A DNA stretch of 64,000 bases from NCBI RefSeq assembly GCF_039543565.1, contig NZ_BAABJZ010000008.1:29948-93947 (forward strand), read 5' to 3'. The DNA comes from Ferrimonas pelagia (GTDB lineage: Bacteria > Pseudomonadota > Gammaproteobacteria > Enterobacterales > Shewanellaceae). A program made the position numbers and the translations under genes. Shown piece by piece: positions 8,549 to 17,696 of the stretch (positions are counted from its first letter, which is position 1; every line of letters starts with the position of its first letter). A model generated the notes under the pieces. The model did not search any database and was not told the DNA's origin. It worked only from the letters and a program-made list of their open reading frames with translations.

Positions 8549-9487
8549 TTATTGCCTTAATTCACGTGAGCACCCAAGGTACCGTGCTGCGACTTGATTA
8601 CGTCCACCTCGCTTGGCAAGGTAAAGCCTCTCATCAGCGAGTCGAAGCAGCGCAGCAACGGAGTCAACCGGATCGTCCTGCATGCTGGCCAAACCGATAC
8701 TGACCGTAAATGTCGGAGTAGGACTCTGAGCATCGCCATTGACCGCAGCCAATCCAGCCATCAAACGACCGACGAGCAGGTCCGCTTGGTGCTCTGAGGT
8801 GTTGCCCCACACCACAACAAACTCATCACCACCAAAGCGAGCGCAAAGATCACTGGGACGATTCGCCACCGTTTTAAGAAGGCGGCCAAACTCGATGAGG
8901 CAAGCATCCCCTATCTGATGACCATTGTGATCGTTAATCTCCTTAAACTTATCGATGTCGATCAAGGCGACCATCAAGGGCATCGACAAACGTGCACAAC
9001 GATTCCACTCTTGTTGGATAAACTCATCGAAACAACGGCGATTGGCAACACCCGTCAACTCATCTTCTCTTGAGAGTTTAAGCACCTCAAACTCAGCCAA
9101 TTTCCGCTGGGTGATGTTCTGATGCACCACCACCAAATACAACTTCTGCTGATAATGAAAAGGGCTGACCCGCATAATAAACCAACGATGCTCGGTCTCA
9201 CTGTGGCAGGGGTACTCCATATAAAACACCGACCGCTTCAGCCCAATGACCTCTCGCAAGCCTTGCAAAGCCCGCTGGCCAAACTCATCGCCTTACGCTG
9301 CCGAATCCTCACAAGCCGCTAAGTAATTTTGCCCTAGCCACTCCCCCGGCTCAGGTCCATTATTCTCGGATGAAAATTGAGACCAGCTATGGTTGACCAG
9401 CACAATATCACCGTTGTTATTAAGCACAGTGACGTTGTCGACCATAGTGTCGATCATTCCCCGGTAAAACGCGGGGTCTAAATCCAT
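8549..9487 (-). pseudogene. PAS-GGDEF diguanylate cyclase interrupted by an in-frame TAA
   Basis: One continuous reading frame encodes an N-terminal PAS domain and a C-terminal GGDEF domain, but codon 65 is TAA (9293-9295). The frame is the same on both sides, so this is a nonsense change and not a frameshift. The PAS fold runs across the stop, from ...YLAACEDSAA to GDEFGQRALQGLREV and YPCHSETEHRWF. The catalytic part is intact: DIDKFKEIND, the RxxD inhibitory site RPSD five residues before GGDEF, and the DERLYLAKRGGRN end. The start at 9487 has AAGGAGT upstream. Reinitiation downstream of the stop (for example TTG at 9268) could still give a cyclase without a complete PAS sensor. Confidence 0.8.
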
Positions 9488-9710
9488 GAGCACTCCTTGC
9501 TATCGTCCAATTCGCCACATTCCTTCGTCGCTTTGACCACCAGCGTTCATCGGCTGTCAGCATCAACATGACAGGCAGAGGTCGCTCACCAATTTTCAAT
9601 GAAACCAAGGTCAAGCATAGGGCAAATATAGAATACTCAGAAATATTCTGGTGCAATATATGGGGTATTACCGGCCTGAAGAAACCGGCAAGAGGGGGAA
9701 GTGGGCCAAT

Positions 9711-9750
9711 AAAATGACTGGCGTTCGGCTTGCAGTATGCCGAACGCCAG
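9711..9750 (-). terminator. Rho-independent terminator of the 5'-nucleotidase gene
   Basis: A perfect 12-bp stem (9718-9729 with 9739-9750), 9-base loop, followed on the minus strand by TCATTTTA. It sits 13 bases past the nucleotidase stop. Confidence 0.75.
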
Positions 9751-9762
9751 CCTTTTAAAGGC

Positions 9763-11748
9763 TCAACGAGCCAGTTTTAATGTGACCGCTGGCGTCTTCA
9801 TCTCCGTCACCAATGGACGGGCGTCGCGGATGTAGTCAATGAACGCTTGTGCATCGGAGCTGCAGCGCACTCTCTCCTGCTCGCAATCCGGTCGGCCTTG
9901 CTCATACACCGCCGCATAACCCTGGCCCTGCTGCACTACTTGTGACACAGGGAACGCCATGGGCTGCTCGTCGACAAAGGCGATGTCCATGCGGTGGGCC
10001 TGCTCGGATTGAGCGTGAAACAGCGCATCCCAGGCATCGTTGCCATTGGCGTTATAGTTGGTGGTCACCAAGGTGTAGGACTGATCGGCATCGAGCGGCT
10101 CCCAGATCGGCGCCAACTCAGTGCCCCGGCGCACCTCAACAGAAATCAGCTCGCCTTCCACTTGTGCTGTGGTCTCAACGAAGTGGTAACGCAGGCCACC
10201 GCCATAAGGGAACTTACCCTTGTGCGCGTCGTCCGGCAGAGACTGGGTCACGGTGTCGCTCAGCAGGCGCTGAATGTCGCTGCCGGTCACGGTCAGTACC
10301 GACAGGTAGTTGGAAAATGGCAGCAGCTCCATCGAGGCCGAGCCCTGATAATACGCGCCCTCTTCCAGATTGGTGCGAATGCCCCCGGCACCGACCAAGG
10401 CAAAGTCCACTGGCATACCGGTCACCGCCAGCACCTCAGCCGAGTTGGCGAAATGCAACTGAGACTCCGCCACCAAAGGCGCGACGCGAGAGCCATGTTG
10501 ATCCACCCCATTGTCGTTAGGGCGGCGCTCATGCAGCAGCGCTTGCGGTACTTGACCTATCACTTCGCCATAAGCGGCAACCAGCGCAGGTTTATAGTGG
10601 GTATCGATGTGGGCGCGCAGGGTGGGATCTTCCGCGACGATCGCCACTTCATCCCGTGCGGCAACGAACTCGACCACCGCCTGCTCGGCGTCGCCAAAGA
10701 GCTGCTGCTGATATTGGCCATCGGCGAAGAAGGTCGCATCAGACAACAGCGTGTTGGCACCATGACAGTTCACCAACTGGCCATCGACATCAAACTCCAG
10801 TTGCGCCTGACCGACAGCCTGAGCGTACTGCCCAGCCTGAACCACACAGGTGTAGTCACCATCTGGACCTGCGATCATCTCGGCATACTCACCGCCATCG
10901 CCCAGTCCCAACGCCGTAAAGTCACCCAGCAAGGTGTGTGAGTGCCCGCCAACCACCGCAGCGAGACCCGACACCTCACGCGCAAGACGCTGATCGCGCG
11001 CCAGTCCCAGATGCGTCACGGCGATCACCGTATTCACGCCCAGGGCGTTGATCTCCGCCACCATGGCCCGCGCGGTATCGACTTCGCCAGCAAACTGCAC
11101 CTCGCCCACGTTCGGCGACATGGTCGGCATGTCCTCCAGCACCAAGCCTAATACCGCCACCAAGTCGCGCCCTTGCGGCAGGTTTTGGTGATCGGTCACG
11201 ATCTGCTTGTCATGGCCATCAAAGGCAAAGATCACATACGGCTTAAGGTTGTCGACCCCGTTAAGGGCCGGATCCGCGCTGACGTCCATATTGGCGCCGA
11301 GCATGGGGAAGTTCACCGTATCGATGAACTCACGCAAGGTGGCGTTATCCAGATCAAACTCGTGATTGCCCACCGCCATCGCATCCAGCCCCATGCGGCT
11401 GAGGATATCGGCGTTCATCTTGCCATTGTTCAGTTTGAAATAGCCGGTGCCCTGCCAGGCATCCCCACCATGCAGAAACAGTAAGCTGCGATCGGCCGCC
11501 TCAGCCTGCGCCTTGAACGTGTCCACCTGAGTTAACAAACGGGGATGGCCGCCGAAACGGGTGAACACCGGGCGCTCTGACAGCGCAGCATTGCTCATGC
11601 TGGCGTTAACCGGATCAAAGTTAGAATGGGTATCGTTGATATGGGCAATGGTTAGGGAGAAACCCTCACCACGGTGATCGGGCTGACCACTGCAACCGGC
11701 CAATGCCGCAACAAGACAGAGGGAGAGTAAAGGACGCATTGGATTCAT
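9763..11748 (-). CDS. 5'-nucleotidase/cyclic phosphodiesterase lipoprotein, UshA-like
   Basis: A 661-residue lipoprotein. The signal peptide ends in the lipobox LAGC (residues about 16-19). The metallophosphatase domain shows the metal-ligand motifs LTIAHINDTHSNFD, HGGDAWQGT, GNHEFD and VVGGHSH. The C-terminal 5'-nucleotidase domain begins around residue 385 and contains GAGGIRTNLEEG and the substrate-ring motif NYNANGNDAWDAL. It should hydrolyse extracytoplasmic nucleotides to nucleosides and phosphate. It carries its own terminator and stands alone, but lies next to the TonB2 operon and near two ENPP-type phosphodiesterases, which suggests nucleotide scavenging. It is longer than E. coli UshA (about 550). 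Confidence 0.9.
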   Translation of the reverse strand: MNPMRPLLSLCLVAALAGCSGQPDHRGEGFSLTIAHINDTHSNFDPVNASMSNAALSERPVFTRFGGHPRLLTQVDTFKAQAEAADRSLLFLHGGDAWQGTGYFKLNNGKMNADILSRMGLDAMAVGNHEFDLDNATLREFIDTVNFPMLGANMDVSADPALNGVDNLKPYVIFAFDGHDKQIVTDHQNLPQGRDLVAVLGLVLEDMPTMSPNVGEVQFAGEVDTARAMVAEINALGVNTVIAVTHLGLARDQRLAREVSGLAAVVGGHSHTLLGDFTALGLGDGGEYAEMIAGPDGDYTCVVQAGQYAQAVGQAQLEFDVDGQLVNCHGANTLLSDATFFADGQYQQQLFGDAEQAVVEFVAARDEVAIVAEDPTLRAHIDTHYKPALVAAYGEVIGQVPQALLHERRPNDNGVDQHGSRVAPLVAESQLHFANSAEVLAVTGMPVDFALVGAGGIRTNLEEGAYYQGSASMELLPFSNYLSVLTVTGSDIQRLLSDTVTQSLPDDAHKGKFPYGGGLRYHFVETTAQVEGELISVEVRRGTELAPIWEPLDADQSYTLVTTNYNANGNDAWDALFHAQSEQAHRMDIAFVDEQPMAFPVSQVVQQGQGYAAVYEQGRPDCEQERVRCSSDAQAFIDYIRDARPLVTEMKTPAVTLKLAR

Positions 11749-11894
11749 ACTTCTGAATGATTCTTTGTATAGGGATTTTTCCGCGCAAGAATACCACAGA
11801 CAATCCCGACTTTTATGTCTCGAAACGGAAAACGTCGTAACGGCGGAAAACGCGACGGCATGGCCACGAGAGCGCGCATCGCTTACTCAAACGC

Positions 11895-11929
11895 AAAAAA
11901 AAACGGCCCCCAGAATGGGAGCCGTTTTT
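11895..11929 (-). terminator. Rho-independent terminator of the TonB2 operon
   Basis: Stem of about 12 bp with one bulge (11899-11910 with 11917-11929), followed on the minus strand by a run of T (nine A on the plus strand at 11895-11903). It lies 17 bases beyond the TPR gene stop. Confidence 0.85.
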
Positions 11930-11946
11930 GTTCGGTCAGAGCCGTA

Positions 11947-13209
11947 TTACATCTCGATGCCGCGGCGCTTGGCCACGTCTTCGATGTAAGCCAACCAACC
12001 TTCGACGCTGCGCTTCAAACGCTCTTCACGCATCGCCTTTTCGGCAGCGGCTTTGGCCTCTTTGAACTCATCCAGGTAGAAGTGCGCCTGAGCCAATTGC
12101 AGAAAGATCTGCCCTTCGTTCTCAAGTTCATCGCCCTTCAAGGCTTTGTTCAATGCGACCTTGGCCTCGCCATAGCGCTCCTGCTGAACCAGCAGGTTGG
12201 CTTTGCGGCGGTGATCTTTACTCAGGTTGGAGATCTCTGCAGCCTGACCAAAGTATTCAATCGCCTTGTCGGTTTCCCGCGCCTGGTAGAAGGAGGAACC
12301 GATCGCAGACAGCACATTGGCTTCGCGGTCGATCAGCTCACGCTCCAGAGCAAACTCCTGAATGATGGCAGAAGCATACGGCAACTCGCGTTGCAGCAAC
12401 AACTGGCCCAACAGACGCAGCTCTGCACCGGTATCCAGCAGATCATTTCGGAAAGCGATGTCCATGGTGTACAAGGCTTTCTCGTTGTTCTCTGCCAGCA
12501 GGTACAACTGCCCCAGCTGAACCCACAACTTCGGATTGTCCGGGAAGTGGGTCAACAAGGCTTCCAGCTCGCCAGCCGCCAATTCGAACTTTTTCTGCTC
12601 GTAATAGGCGCCCATCTTGAGCAGGTAGATGTTGCGATCCGGCTCGCCCTTGACCCGCATCGCGGCATCAGCGTAAGCGATCACGTCGTCGAACTGTTTG
12701 AGCTCTGAGCTGGCCACGGCCATGCGCAGGTACACCATGTCATTTTCATCACAGGTGAAGTCCATCCAGTTCTGGAACGCGGCCATCGCCTCTGGGTACT
12801 GTTCGTTCTGAACCGCCAAGTCGCCCTGCAAACGCAGCAGCTGACCGTGATCCTGATTGCTCAGGATATTGGCGTCCAGCGCCAGCGCAATGCGCTCCAT
12901 CGCCAGCTCTTGACGACCTTCCTGGCCAGCAGCCAGGTTGGCGATGAAGCGGTTGACGTACGCTTTGTCGTAATCACTGCGTGGCGACATGTCCACCAGG
13001 ATCGCGATCGCTTCGTCGATCTTCTCTTCATCGAACAGGTCAAAAGCCCGCTGAATGCTGCGACCAACACGCTCAGAAGCGGCGCGACCTTCGCGCTCTT
13101 CCACCACACATTGGGCACCACCGGCCGGTCCAACCGCCAACGCTGGCATAGCGCTGCCCAGCAGCGCGGCCGAAGCCGCAATGCTTAACAGGGTCTTTTT
13201 CATTTTCAT
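11947..13209 (-). CDS. TPR-repeat protein of the TonB2 operon
   Basis: A 420-residue exported protein with a signal peptide (about 1-25, ending ALA) and a chain of tetratricopeptide helices, for example RAFDLFDEEKIDEAIAIL, QLYLLAENNEKALYTMDIAF and YFGQAAEISNLSKDHRRKAN. GGAG lies 7 bases before the ATG at 13209. It is the last gene of the DUF3450-TtpC-ExbB-ExbD-TonB unit, 14 bases after tonB. Homologous TPR proteins accompany TonB2 systems in Vibrio and Shewanella. It probably acts as a periplasmic scaffold that helps TonB2 reach receptors, but that role is inferred from context. Confidence 0.85.
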   Translation of the reverse strand: MKMKKTLLSIAASAALLGSAMPALAVGPAGGAQCVVEEREGRAASERVGRSIQRAFDLFDEEKIDEAIAILVDMSPRSDYDKAYVNRFIANLAAGQEGRQELAMERIALALDANILSNQDHGQLLRLQGDLAVQNEQYPEAMAAFQNWMDFTCDENDMVYLRMAVASSELKQFDDVIAYADAAMRVKGEPDRNIYLLKMGAYYEQKKFELAAGELEALLTHFPDNPKLWVQLGQLYLLAENNEKALYTMDIAFRNDLLDTGAELRLLGQLLLQRELPYASAIIQEFALERELIDREANVLSAIGSSFYQARETDKAIEYFGQAAEISNLSKDHRRKANLLVQQERYGEAKVALNKALKGDELENEGQIFLQLAQAHFYLDEFKEAKAAAEKAMREERLKRSVEGWLAYIEDVAKRRGIEM

Positions 13210-13223
13210 GCTCAGTCTCCCCG

Positions 13224-13838
13224 TTAGTTGGTCAGTTCGAAGTCAAGACGAACCTGTTGGCCTTCTTGACGCATCGGGCGACCATCGTCGGTCTTTGGAC
13301 GGTACTTCCAACGGCTCAGGGCGTTGATGGCTTCACGGTCGAACATACGACGCGGCTCCGCTTCAATCACCTTAATGTCGGTTACACCCCCCACCTCATC
13401 GATGGTAAAGCTCATCACGACGTAACCTTCTACGCGGCGACGGGCAGCTTCCTGCGGATAGCGTGGTTCGATACGAACGATCGGCATCGCTTCACCACTG
13501 CCGCCAAACGCGCCCGGACCACCCAAGTCGGCGGATACACCACCGGCTACGTTGGCACCTGGCAAGTTCAGGGAGAAGGAATCAGCGGCGCTGGTATCCA
13601 CATCCATATCCATCTGCGGGATCTCCGGCGGCTGTTCAGGCTCTTCCGGCGGGGTCGGCAGGACTCGCTGGCGCTGCTGCGCATTTGAGTCCTGACGATC
13701 CATGGTGATCTCAATCGGTGGGATCTCAGCGTTTTCCATACCACGCTGAGGACCTCCACTGATGAGATACGCCATAAAGCCGAAGAGGAACAGCGTGACC
13801 GTCAGACCTAGCACGGTTGCGATCAGTGTTCTTAACAT
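13224..13838 (-). CDS. tonB2: Energy transducer TonB, TonB2 type
   Basis: A 204-residue TonB. It has an N-terminal membrane anchor (about 1-28), a short proline- and glutamate-rich spacer (PTPPEEPEQPPEIPQ, about 61-75) and a C-terminal TonB domain starting at IVRIEPRYPQEAARRRVEGY. The spacer is short compared with E. coli TonB, as is usual for TonB2 proteins, which work with TtpC and a TPR protein. It couples the proton-motive force to TonB-dependent receptors. The start codon overlaps the last base of the exbD stop. Confidence 0.9.
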   Translation of the reverse strand: MLRTLIATVLGLTVTLFLFGFMAYLISGGPQRGMENAEIPPIEITMDRQDSNAQQRQRVLPTPPEEPEQPPEIPQMDMDVDTSAADSFSLNLPGANVAGGVSADLGGPGAFGGSGEAMPIVRIEPRYPQEAARRRVEGYVVMSFTIDEVGGVTDIKVIEAEPRRMFDREAINALSRWKYRPKTDDGRPMRQEGQQVRLDFELTN

Positions 13839-14242
13839 TACTTCTGCTCCGCGGATACCGAGATACGGTCAATGCCAGCGGCTTTAACCTGATCCATCAC
13901 CTTCACCACGATACCGTGGCGCGCCTGCTGATCCGCTTGGATCATCACTTGAGCTTCTGGCGCTTCAGCCAACATACGCTCGACGTTTGCACGTACGCGC
14001 TGTACATCAACCTCACGGTTTTCCATGTAGATCAGGCCATTTTCCGTTACTGCGATAAAGATGTTCGCAGAAGGCTTAGCGCTGGATTGGGTCGCCTCTG
14101 GGCGGTTTACATCGATACCGGCCTCTTTGACAAAAGAGGTGGTCACGATAAAGAAGATCAGCAGGATGAATACGATGTCGAGCATCGGAGTCATATCTAC
14201 CTGAGCTTCATCAGATACTGTTGCAGTCTTTCTACGTGCCAT
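13838..14242 (-). CDS. exbD2: Biopolymer transport protein ExbD, TonB2-linked
   Basis: A 134-residue inner-membrane protein with one transmembrane helix (about 20-40). Asp22 in TPMLDIVFILLIFFIV corresponds to the proton-carrying aspartate of ExbD. The C-terminal domain is periplasmic. It overlaps tonB by one base and lies 12 bases after exbB, so the motor subunits are co-translated. Confidence 0.93.
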   Translation of the reverse strand: MARRKTATVSDEAQVDMTPMLDIVFILLIFFIVTTSFVKEAGIDVNRPEATQSSAKPSANIFIAVTENGLIYMENREVDVQRVRANVERMLAEAPEAQVMIQADQQARHGIVVKVMDQVKAAGIDRISVSAEQK

Positions 14243-14254
14243 TTGTTTAACTCT

Positions 14255-14782
14255 TTAGTCGAAAGGCAAGTGATCGTTCAGTTTCTCATTGGCCATTTTG
14301 ATCTCCGCGTTCAGTCGAGCGCTGAAGAACACGCCGGACAGGGCCGCTACCATGCCCGACATGGTCGGAATGGTGGCCATGGAGATCCCGGATGCCATCA
14401 TGCGGGCGTTACCGGTGCCATGCACCGCCATCACCTCAAACACGTTGATCATACCGGTTACGGTACCCAACAGACCCAGCATGGGACACATAGCTACCAA
14501 AGCAGCGATGATCAACATGCGGGCACTCAGCTGGACCCGAGCCTGAGACAGCAGGGTTTCGCGAACGCGGTGGGCGGTCCAGGACTTACGTTCTGGACGC
14601 GCCTGCCACTGTGCGATGAGCTCGGCCTCGATCTTTGGATACGCAGTTCTCAAAAAGATGAAGCGTTCCAACATCAGGATCCAAGTCACGGACAGCGCCG
14701 CGGCGACCAACCAGAGGACATCGCCCCCGGTGGCCATGAAATCCCTGACCGACTCGAAGAGTTCCATCAGGAAATCCATCAT
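14255..14782 (-). CDS. exbB2: MotA/TolQ/ExbB proton channel protein ExbB, TonB2-linked
   Basis: A 175-residue ExbB homologue with three membrane helices (about 17-37, 90-112 and 135-155). The channel motif MLGLLGTVTGMINVF precedes the third helix, which contains AGISMATIPTMSGMVAALSGVF-like sequence. It is shorter than E. coli ExbB, as is usual for ExbB2. With ExbD it forms the proton channel that drives TonB2. Its first base overlaps the last base of the ttpC stop codon. Confidence 0.92.
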   Translation of the reverse strand: MMDFLMELFESVRDFMATGGDVLWLVAAALSVTWILMLERFIFLRTAYPKIEAELIAQWQARPERKSWTAHRVRETLLSQARVQLSARMLIIAALVAMCPMLGLLGTVTGMINVFEVMAVHGTGNARMMASGISMATIPTMSGMVAALSGVFFSARLNAEIKMANEKLNDHLPFD

Positions 14783-16140
14783 TACTTGTTCCCCTGCTCC
14801 GCGTGAGCGGCGATCAAACCAGTAGATTGGGCGTCAATGACTTCTTGTACCGCTTTAGCACGGCCAGAAACCAGAGCGTGCATCAGCAACAGAGGCAGTG
14901 CCGCGATCAGACCCATAACGGTGGTTACCAGCGCCATGGAGATACCGCCAGCCATGATCTTCGGGTCACCGGTACCGAACAGGGTGATGTTCTGGAAGGT
15001 GGCGATCATACCGGTTACGGTACCCAGCAGACCCAGCATTGGCGCGATAGCGGCCAGTACTTTGATCAGGCTGATGCCCATTTCGATGCGTGGCGTTTCC
15101 TTCAGGATCGCTTCGTCGACCTTCAGCTCCAGCGTCTCGGTGTCCACGTTGCGGTTGCTGTGGTACGCCTTGAGGATGCGGCCCAGGGCGTTGTCGCCAG
15201 GGTTGCTCAGATCTTGCATCTGCTTCTTGATCTTGGCGGACTCGATGGTCAGCACAATGATACGCCAGATGGCCAGGATGAAGCCGAAGATCAGCAGACC
15301 GGCGATGATCTTACCGACGGTGCCACCGTTCTCGAAGTGCTCTTTCATGTTGGCTTTCTGGGTGTAGACCGCCAGCAGAGGACCACGAGAAGGGTCAACG
15401 TACAGATCAACCAGATCGCCCGCATTGGCACTGTCGAAGTTGCCAATGGTGCTTACCTTGTAGCCTTCTGGCTGACGAGGCAGGGCAACGATCTTGCCAG
15501 TTTCTGAGTTGTAGGTCAGGAACTGACCGTCAGACATCAGGTTGAACGCACCAACACGGGTTACGGTCTGAACGTTGGTCTCACCTTCGGTGTTGGTCAC
15601 ATCCGCTTCGAACTGGGAGATCTTGGCAGACTGAGTCATCTCGGTCTGCAGACCGATCCACAGCTCTTCCAGCTCAGTGATGGTCGGCAGCTCTTGCGCT
15701 TGCGCAATGCCCGCCATTTCCAGATCACGGCCAGCGAACTCAGCGGAGATCAGGGACATGTTCAGGCCACCGGCCAGATCGCCAGAGATCTGACGTACCA
15801 CACCGAACATCTCACCCAGGTTACCTACGGCGTTAGACAGGTCGTTTTCCAGCTGGTTGAGCAGACGCTCACCATCCAAAAACTCCTGGGCCAAACGCTC
15901 GCCACGGGCGGTTTCTTCGTTGTGGTCACGCTCAGCTTGATTCATCATCGCTTTACGGTCAGCGTTGATCGCAGTGAAAGCGGCTTCGCGCTCAGCGTTG
16001 ATCTTGGCTTCCGCAGCGCGGGAGGTCTTAACGTTGTTCAGCAGCTGGTCCAGAGTCAGACCGCTAGCAGCAGTTTCAGCCTGTACTGGCAGTGCAAAGG
16101 ACGCCGCCATAACTGCAGCAGTGATAAGCTTTTTCATCAT
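14782..16140 (-). CDS. ttpC: TtpC-type TolQ/ExbB-family TonB2 accessory protein
   Basis: A 452-residue protein with a signal peptide (MKKLITAAVMAASFALPVQA), a long coiled-coil periplasmic part (about 25-260) and a C-terminal ExbB/TolQ-like domain with three helices and the motif MLGLLGTVTGMIATFQNITL. This extended ExbB form is typical of TtpC, the fourth component of TonB2 systems in Vibrio and relatives. Starts compete: an in-frame GTG at 16149 overlaps the upstream stop (GTGA), but ATG at 16140 or 16137 gives a cleaner signal peptide, and GAG lies just upstream. I chose 16140. Confidence 0.87.
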   Translation of the reverse strand: MMKKLITAAVMAASFALPVQAETAASGLTLDQLLNNVKTSRAAEAKINAEREAAFTAINADRKAMMNQAERDHNEETARGERLAQEFLDGERLLNQLENDLSNAVGNLGEMFGVVRQISGDLAGGLNMSLISAEFAGRDLEMAGIAQAQELPTITELEELWIGLQTEMTQSAKISQFEADVTNTEGETNVQTVTRVGAFNLMSDGQFLTYNSETGKIVALPRQPEGYKVSTIGNFDSANAGDLVDLYVDPSRGPLLAVYTQKANMKEHFENGGTVGKIIAGLLIFGFILAIWRIIVLTIESAKIKKQMQDLSNPGDNALGRILKAYHSNRNVDTETLELKVDEAILKETPRIEMGISLIKVLAAIAPMLGLLGTVTGMIATFQNITLFGTGDPKIMAGGISMALVTTVMGLIAALPLLLMHALVSGRAKAVQEVIDAQSTGLIAAHAEQGNK

Positions 16141-16145
16141 TTTTC

Positions 16146-16907
16146 TCACTTAGCAACTTTGATCGGCAGTTTGATCAGATCCGGCGCCGCTTGGTTGTTA
16201 GCCATGGAGATGGCATCGGACAGAGCGCGCATTTGGCCACTTTCCAGATCTTTCCAGCTGCGGGCATCATTGTCCCAAACCCAACCGCGGGTCTTATCCA
16301 GCGACTGCGCCATGAAGGAAACGCGACCGGCGTAGAAGTAATCCACCACCAGCTCATTGCCATCGATGTTCAAGTTACCCACGTAAGAACCGATACGGGA
16401 ACCGTACTCGTTCTCGATCTGGTAAGCCTCCATCACCAAACGGTATTTCTCCGCGGTAGAGGTGTTGGCTTCGTCCATCACTTCATGCAGACGCTTGACG
16501 CGGTCGGCACGCTCTTGGGCCAGGAAAGGCACGTCGATCTGAACGAACTGATCGATGGTGTCGATCATGCGGTACATCAGCGGCACAACGCCCTGAGCGG
16601 TCGCGGTGATCCCAGCGATCTGCTCTTCCAGCGAGGCTTGAGCACGTTTTTGATCTTCAACCAAGCGAGCAACGTGGTCGTTATAAGCTTTTAGAGTTTC
16701 AGTCTCATCGACCTTGCGACGGTAATCGCTCAGCAGGTCTTGGCTCTGATCGTCCAGCTTGTCGATTTTTGCCTGAGAGGTAGCTGCAGCATCGTGGATC
16801 TGCTTGTCAGCATTCTGCAGCTCGCCAATGGCGTTTGACGCCATCGCGGTGCCGCCAAAGGACAGCGCTACGCCCAAGGCTAGGGCAGAGAACGGTTTTG
16901 CTTTCAT
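16146..16907 (-). CDS. DUF3450 family periplasmic protein of the TonB2 operon
   Basis: A 253-residue exported protein with a signal peptide (MKAKPFSALALGVALSFGGTAMA) followed by long coiled-coil helices (about 30-110) and a compact C-terminal domain (ENEYGSRIGSYVGNLNIDGN, then VDYFYAGRVSFMAQSLD). This matches DUF3450, found first in TtpC-ExbBD-TonB2-TPR operons. The ATG at 16907 is preferred to an upstream in-frame start at 16940 because it begins a proper signal peptide, though no strong ribosome-binding site is seen. Its function is unknown; it may link the motor to the cell wall or to the TPR protein. Confidence 0.85.
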   Translation of the reverse strand: MKAKPFSALALGVALSFGGTAMASNAIGELQNADKQIHDAAATSQAKIDKLDDQSQDLLSDYRRKVDETETLKAYNDHVARLVEDQKRAQASLEEQIAGITATAQGVVPLMYRMIDTIDQFVQIDVPFLAQERADRVKRLHEVMDEANTSTAEKYRLVMEAYQIENEYGSRIGSYVGNLNIDGNELVVDYFYAGRVSFMAQSLDKTRGWVWDNDARSWKDLESGQMRALSDAISMANNQAAPDLIKLPIKVAK

Positions 16908-17696
16908 GGTATTAAAACAACCCAATTGAATGAAAAACAAAAAAGAGGGGTCAATCCCCTTCTTGAAAACTCGCGAAAAAATTCAGTAAGTCGATTGGAA
17001 TTCTCTGACAGATGTTTACAAATGTCGAGCCCATATCACTATAGATCTCACCGCAATCAAGGTTATTTGCCAAATAAGCAACCCAAGCCAGCAAAACCAG
17101 TAAAACCTGAGATCGACATCACACTCCCGATCCAACAGAAACGATCCGTTGCTTTCTTTCAGGTGTTTTTTGATTACATTCAAACGGTCATCGCTGTGCA
17201 CCCGATCTGCATCACCATTCGCAATTCCAAGGCGCATCCGCATTGTTCTAATTTGCGAACACTCAGTCTGCTTTTTGCGTTAAATAAGTCTCGCCTATTC
17301 GTTCCAATCGCCTGCCCTCGTTAGCTTTCCCGTTTTTACCGCCAGAATGGATAAAGGTGCCCAGCCAATGGGCTCTCGGGCGGAGTATGGTCTTCTTGAT
17401 TAGACCACGATGACTCCTATAAAGGCTGGATCGCCCCCATATCCCCCAATTGCCTACACACAAGTTCGCATCACTAGCGCACAACTCCCCCTTACGGCAC
17501 TTACCAAACCAAAACACAATCAACCAACTCTTTACATAAATGCGTTAAAAATCGGACCTCTAAAAAAACGCGAAATAAGCGCAACTGGCCAAAAGAAATA
17601 TTTATGAAATAATGCCGCCGCAAAATTAAAGGGCGCACAGATAAGCGTACGACCCACCAATACTTTCAAATCCCTATCGGATGAAGTTTGAGAAAT
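16908..17696. other. Long divergent intergenic region between the TonB2 operon and a TonB-dependent receptor
   Basis: 789 bases, visibly more AT-rich than its surroundings, with only short implausible open frames on either strand. Both neighbours should be transcribed outward from here. I found no convincing Fur, PhoB or CRP site by eye and no terminator-like hairpin that would mark a small RNA. A nine-codon frame (17681-17707) overlaps the receptor start and is probably chance. Confidence 0.5.

Noticed and set aside
9994..10941. 315-codon open frame opposite the 5'-nucleotidase
   Set aside because: Antisense shadow; the nucleotidase motifs on the other strand are unambiguous.
13817..14806. 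329-codon open frame opposite exbD and exbB
   Set aside because: Opposes two clear membrane-protein genes; its histidine-rich composition is typical of antisense to hydrophobic coding sequence.
16908..17696. Fur box or PhoB box controlling the TonB2 operon and receptor
   Set aside because: No stretch matched either consensus well enough by eye.
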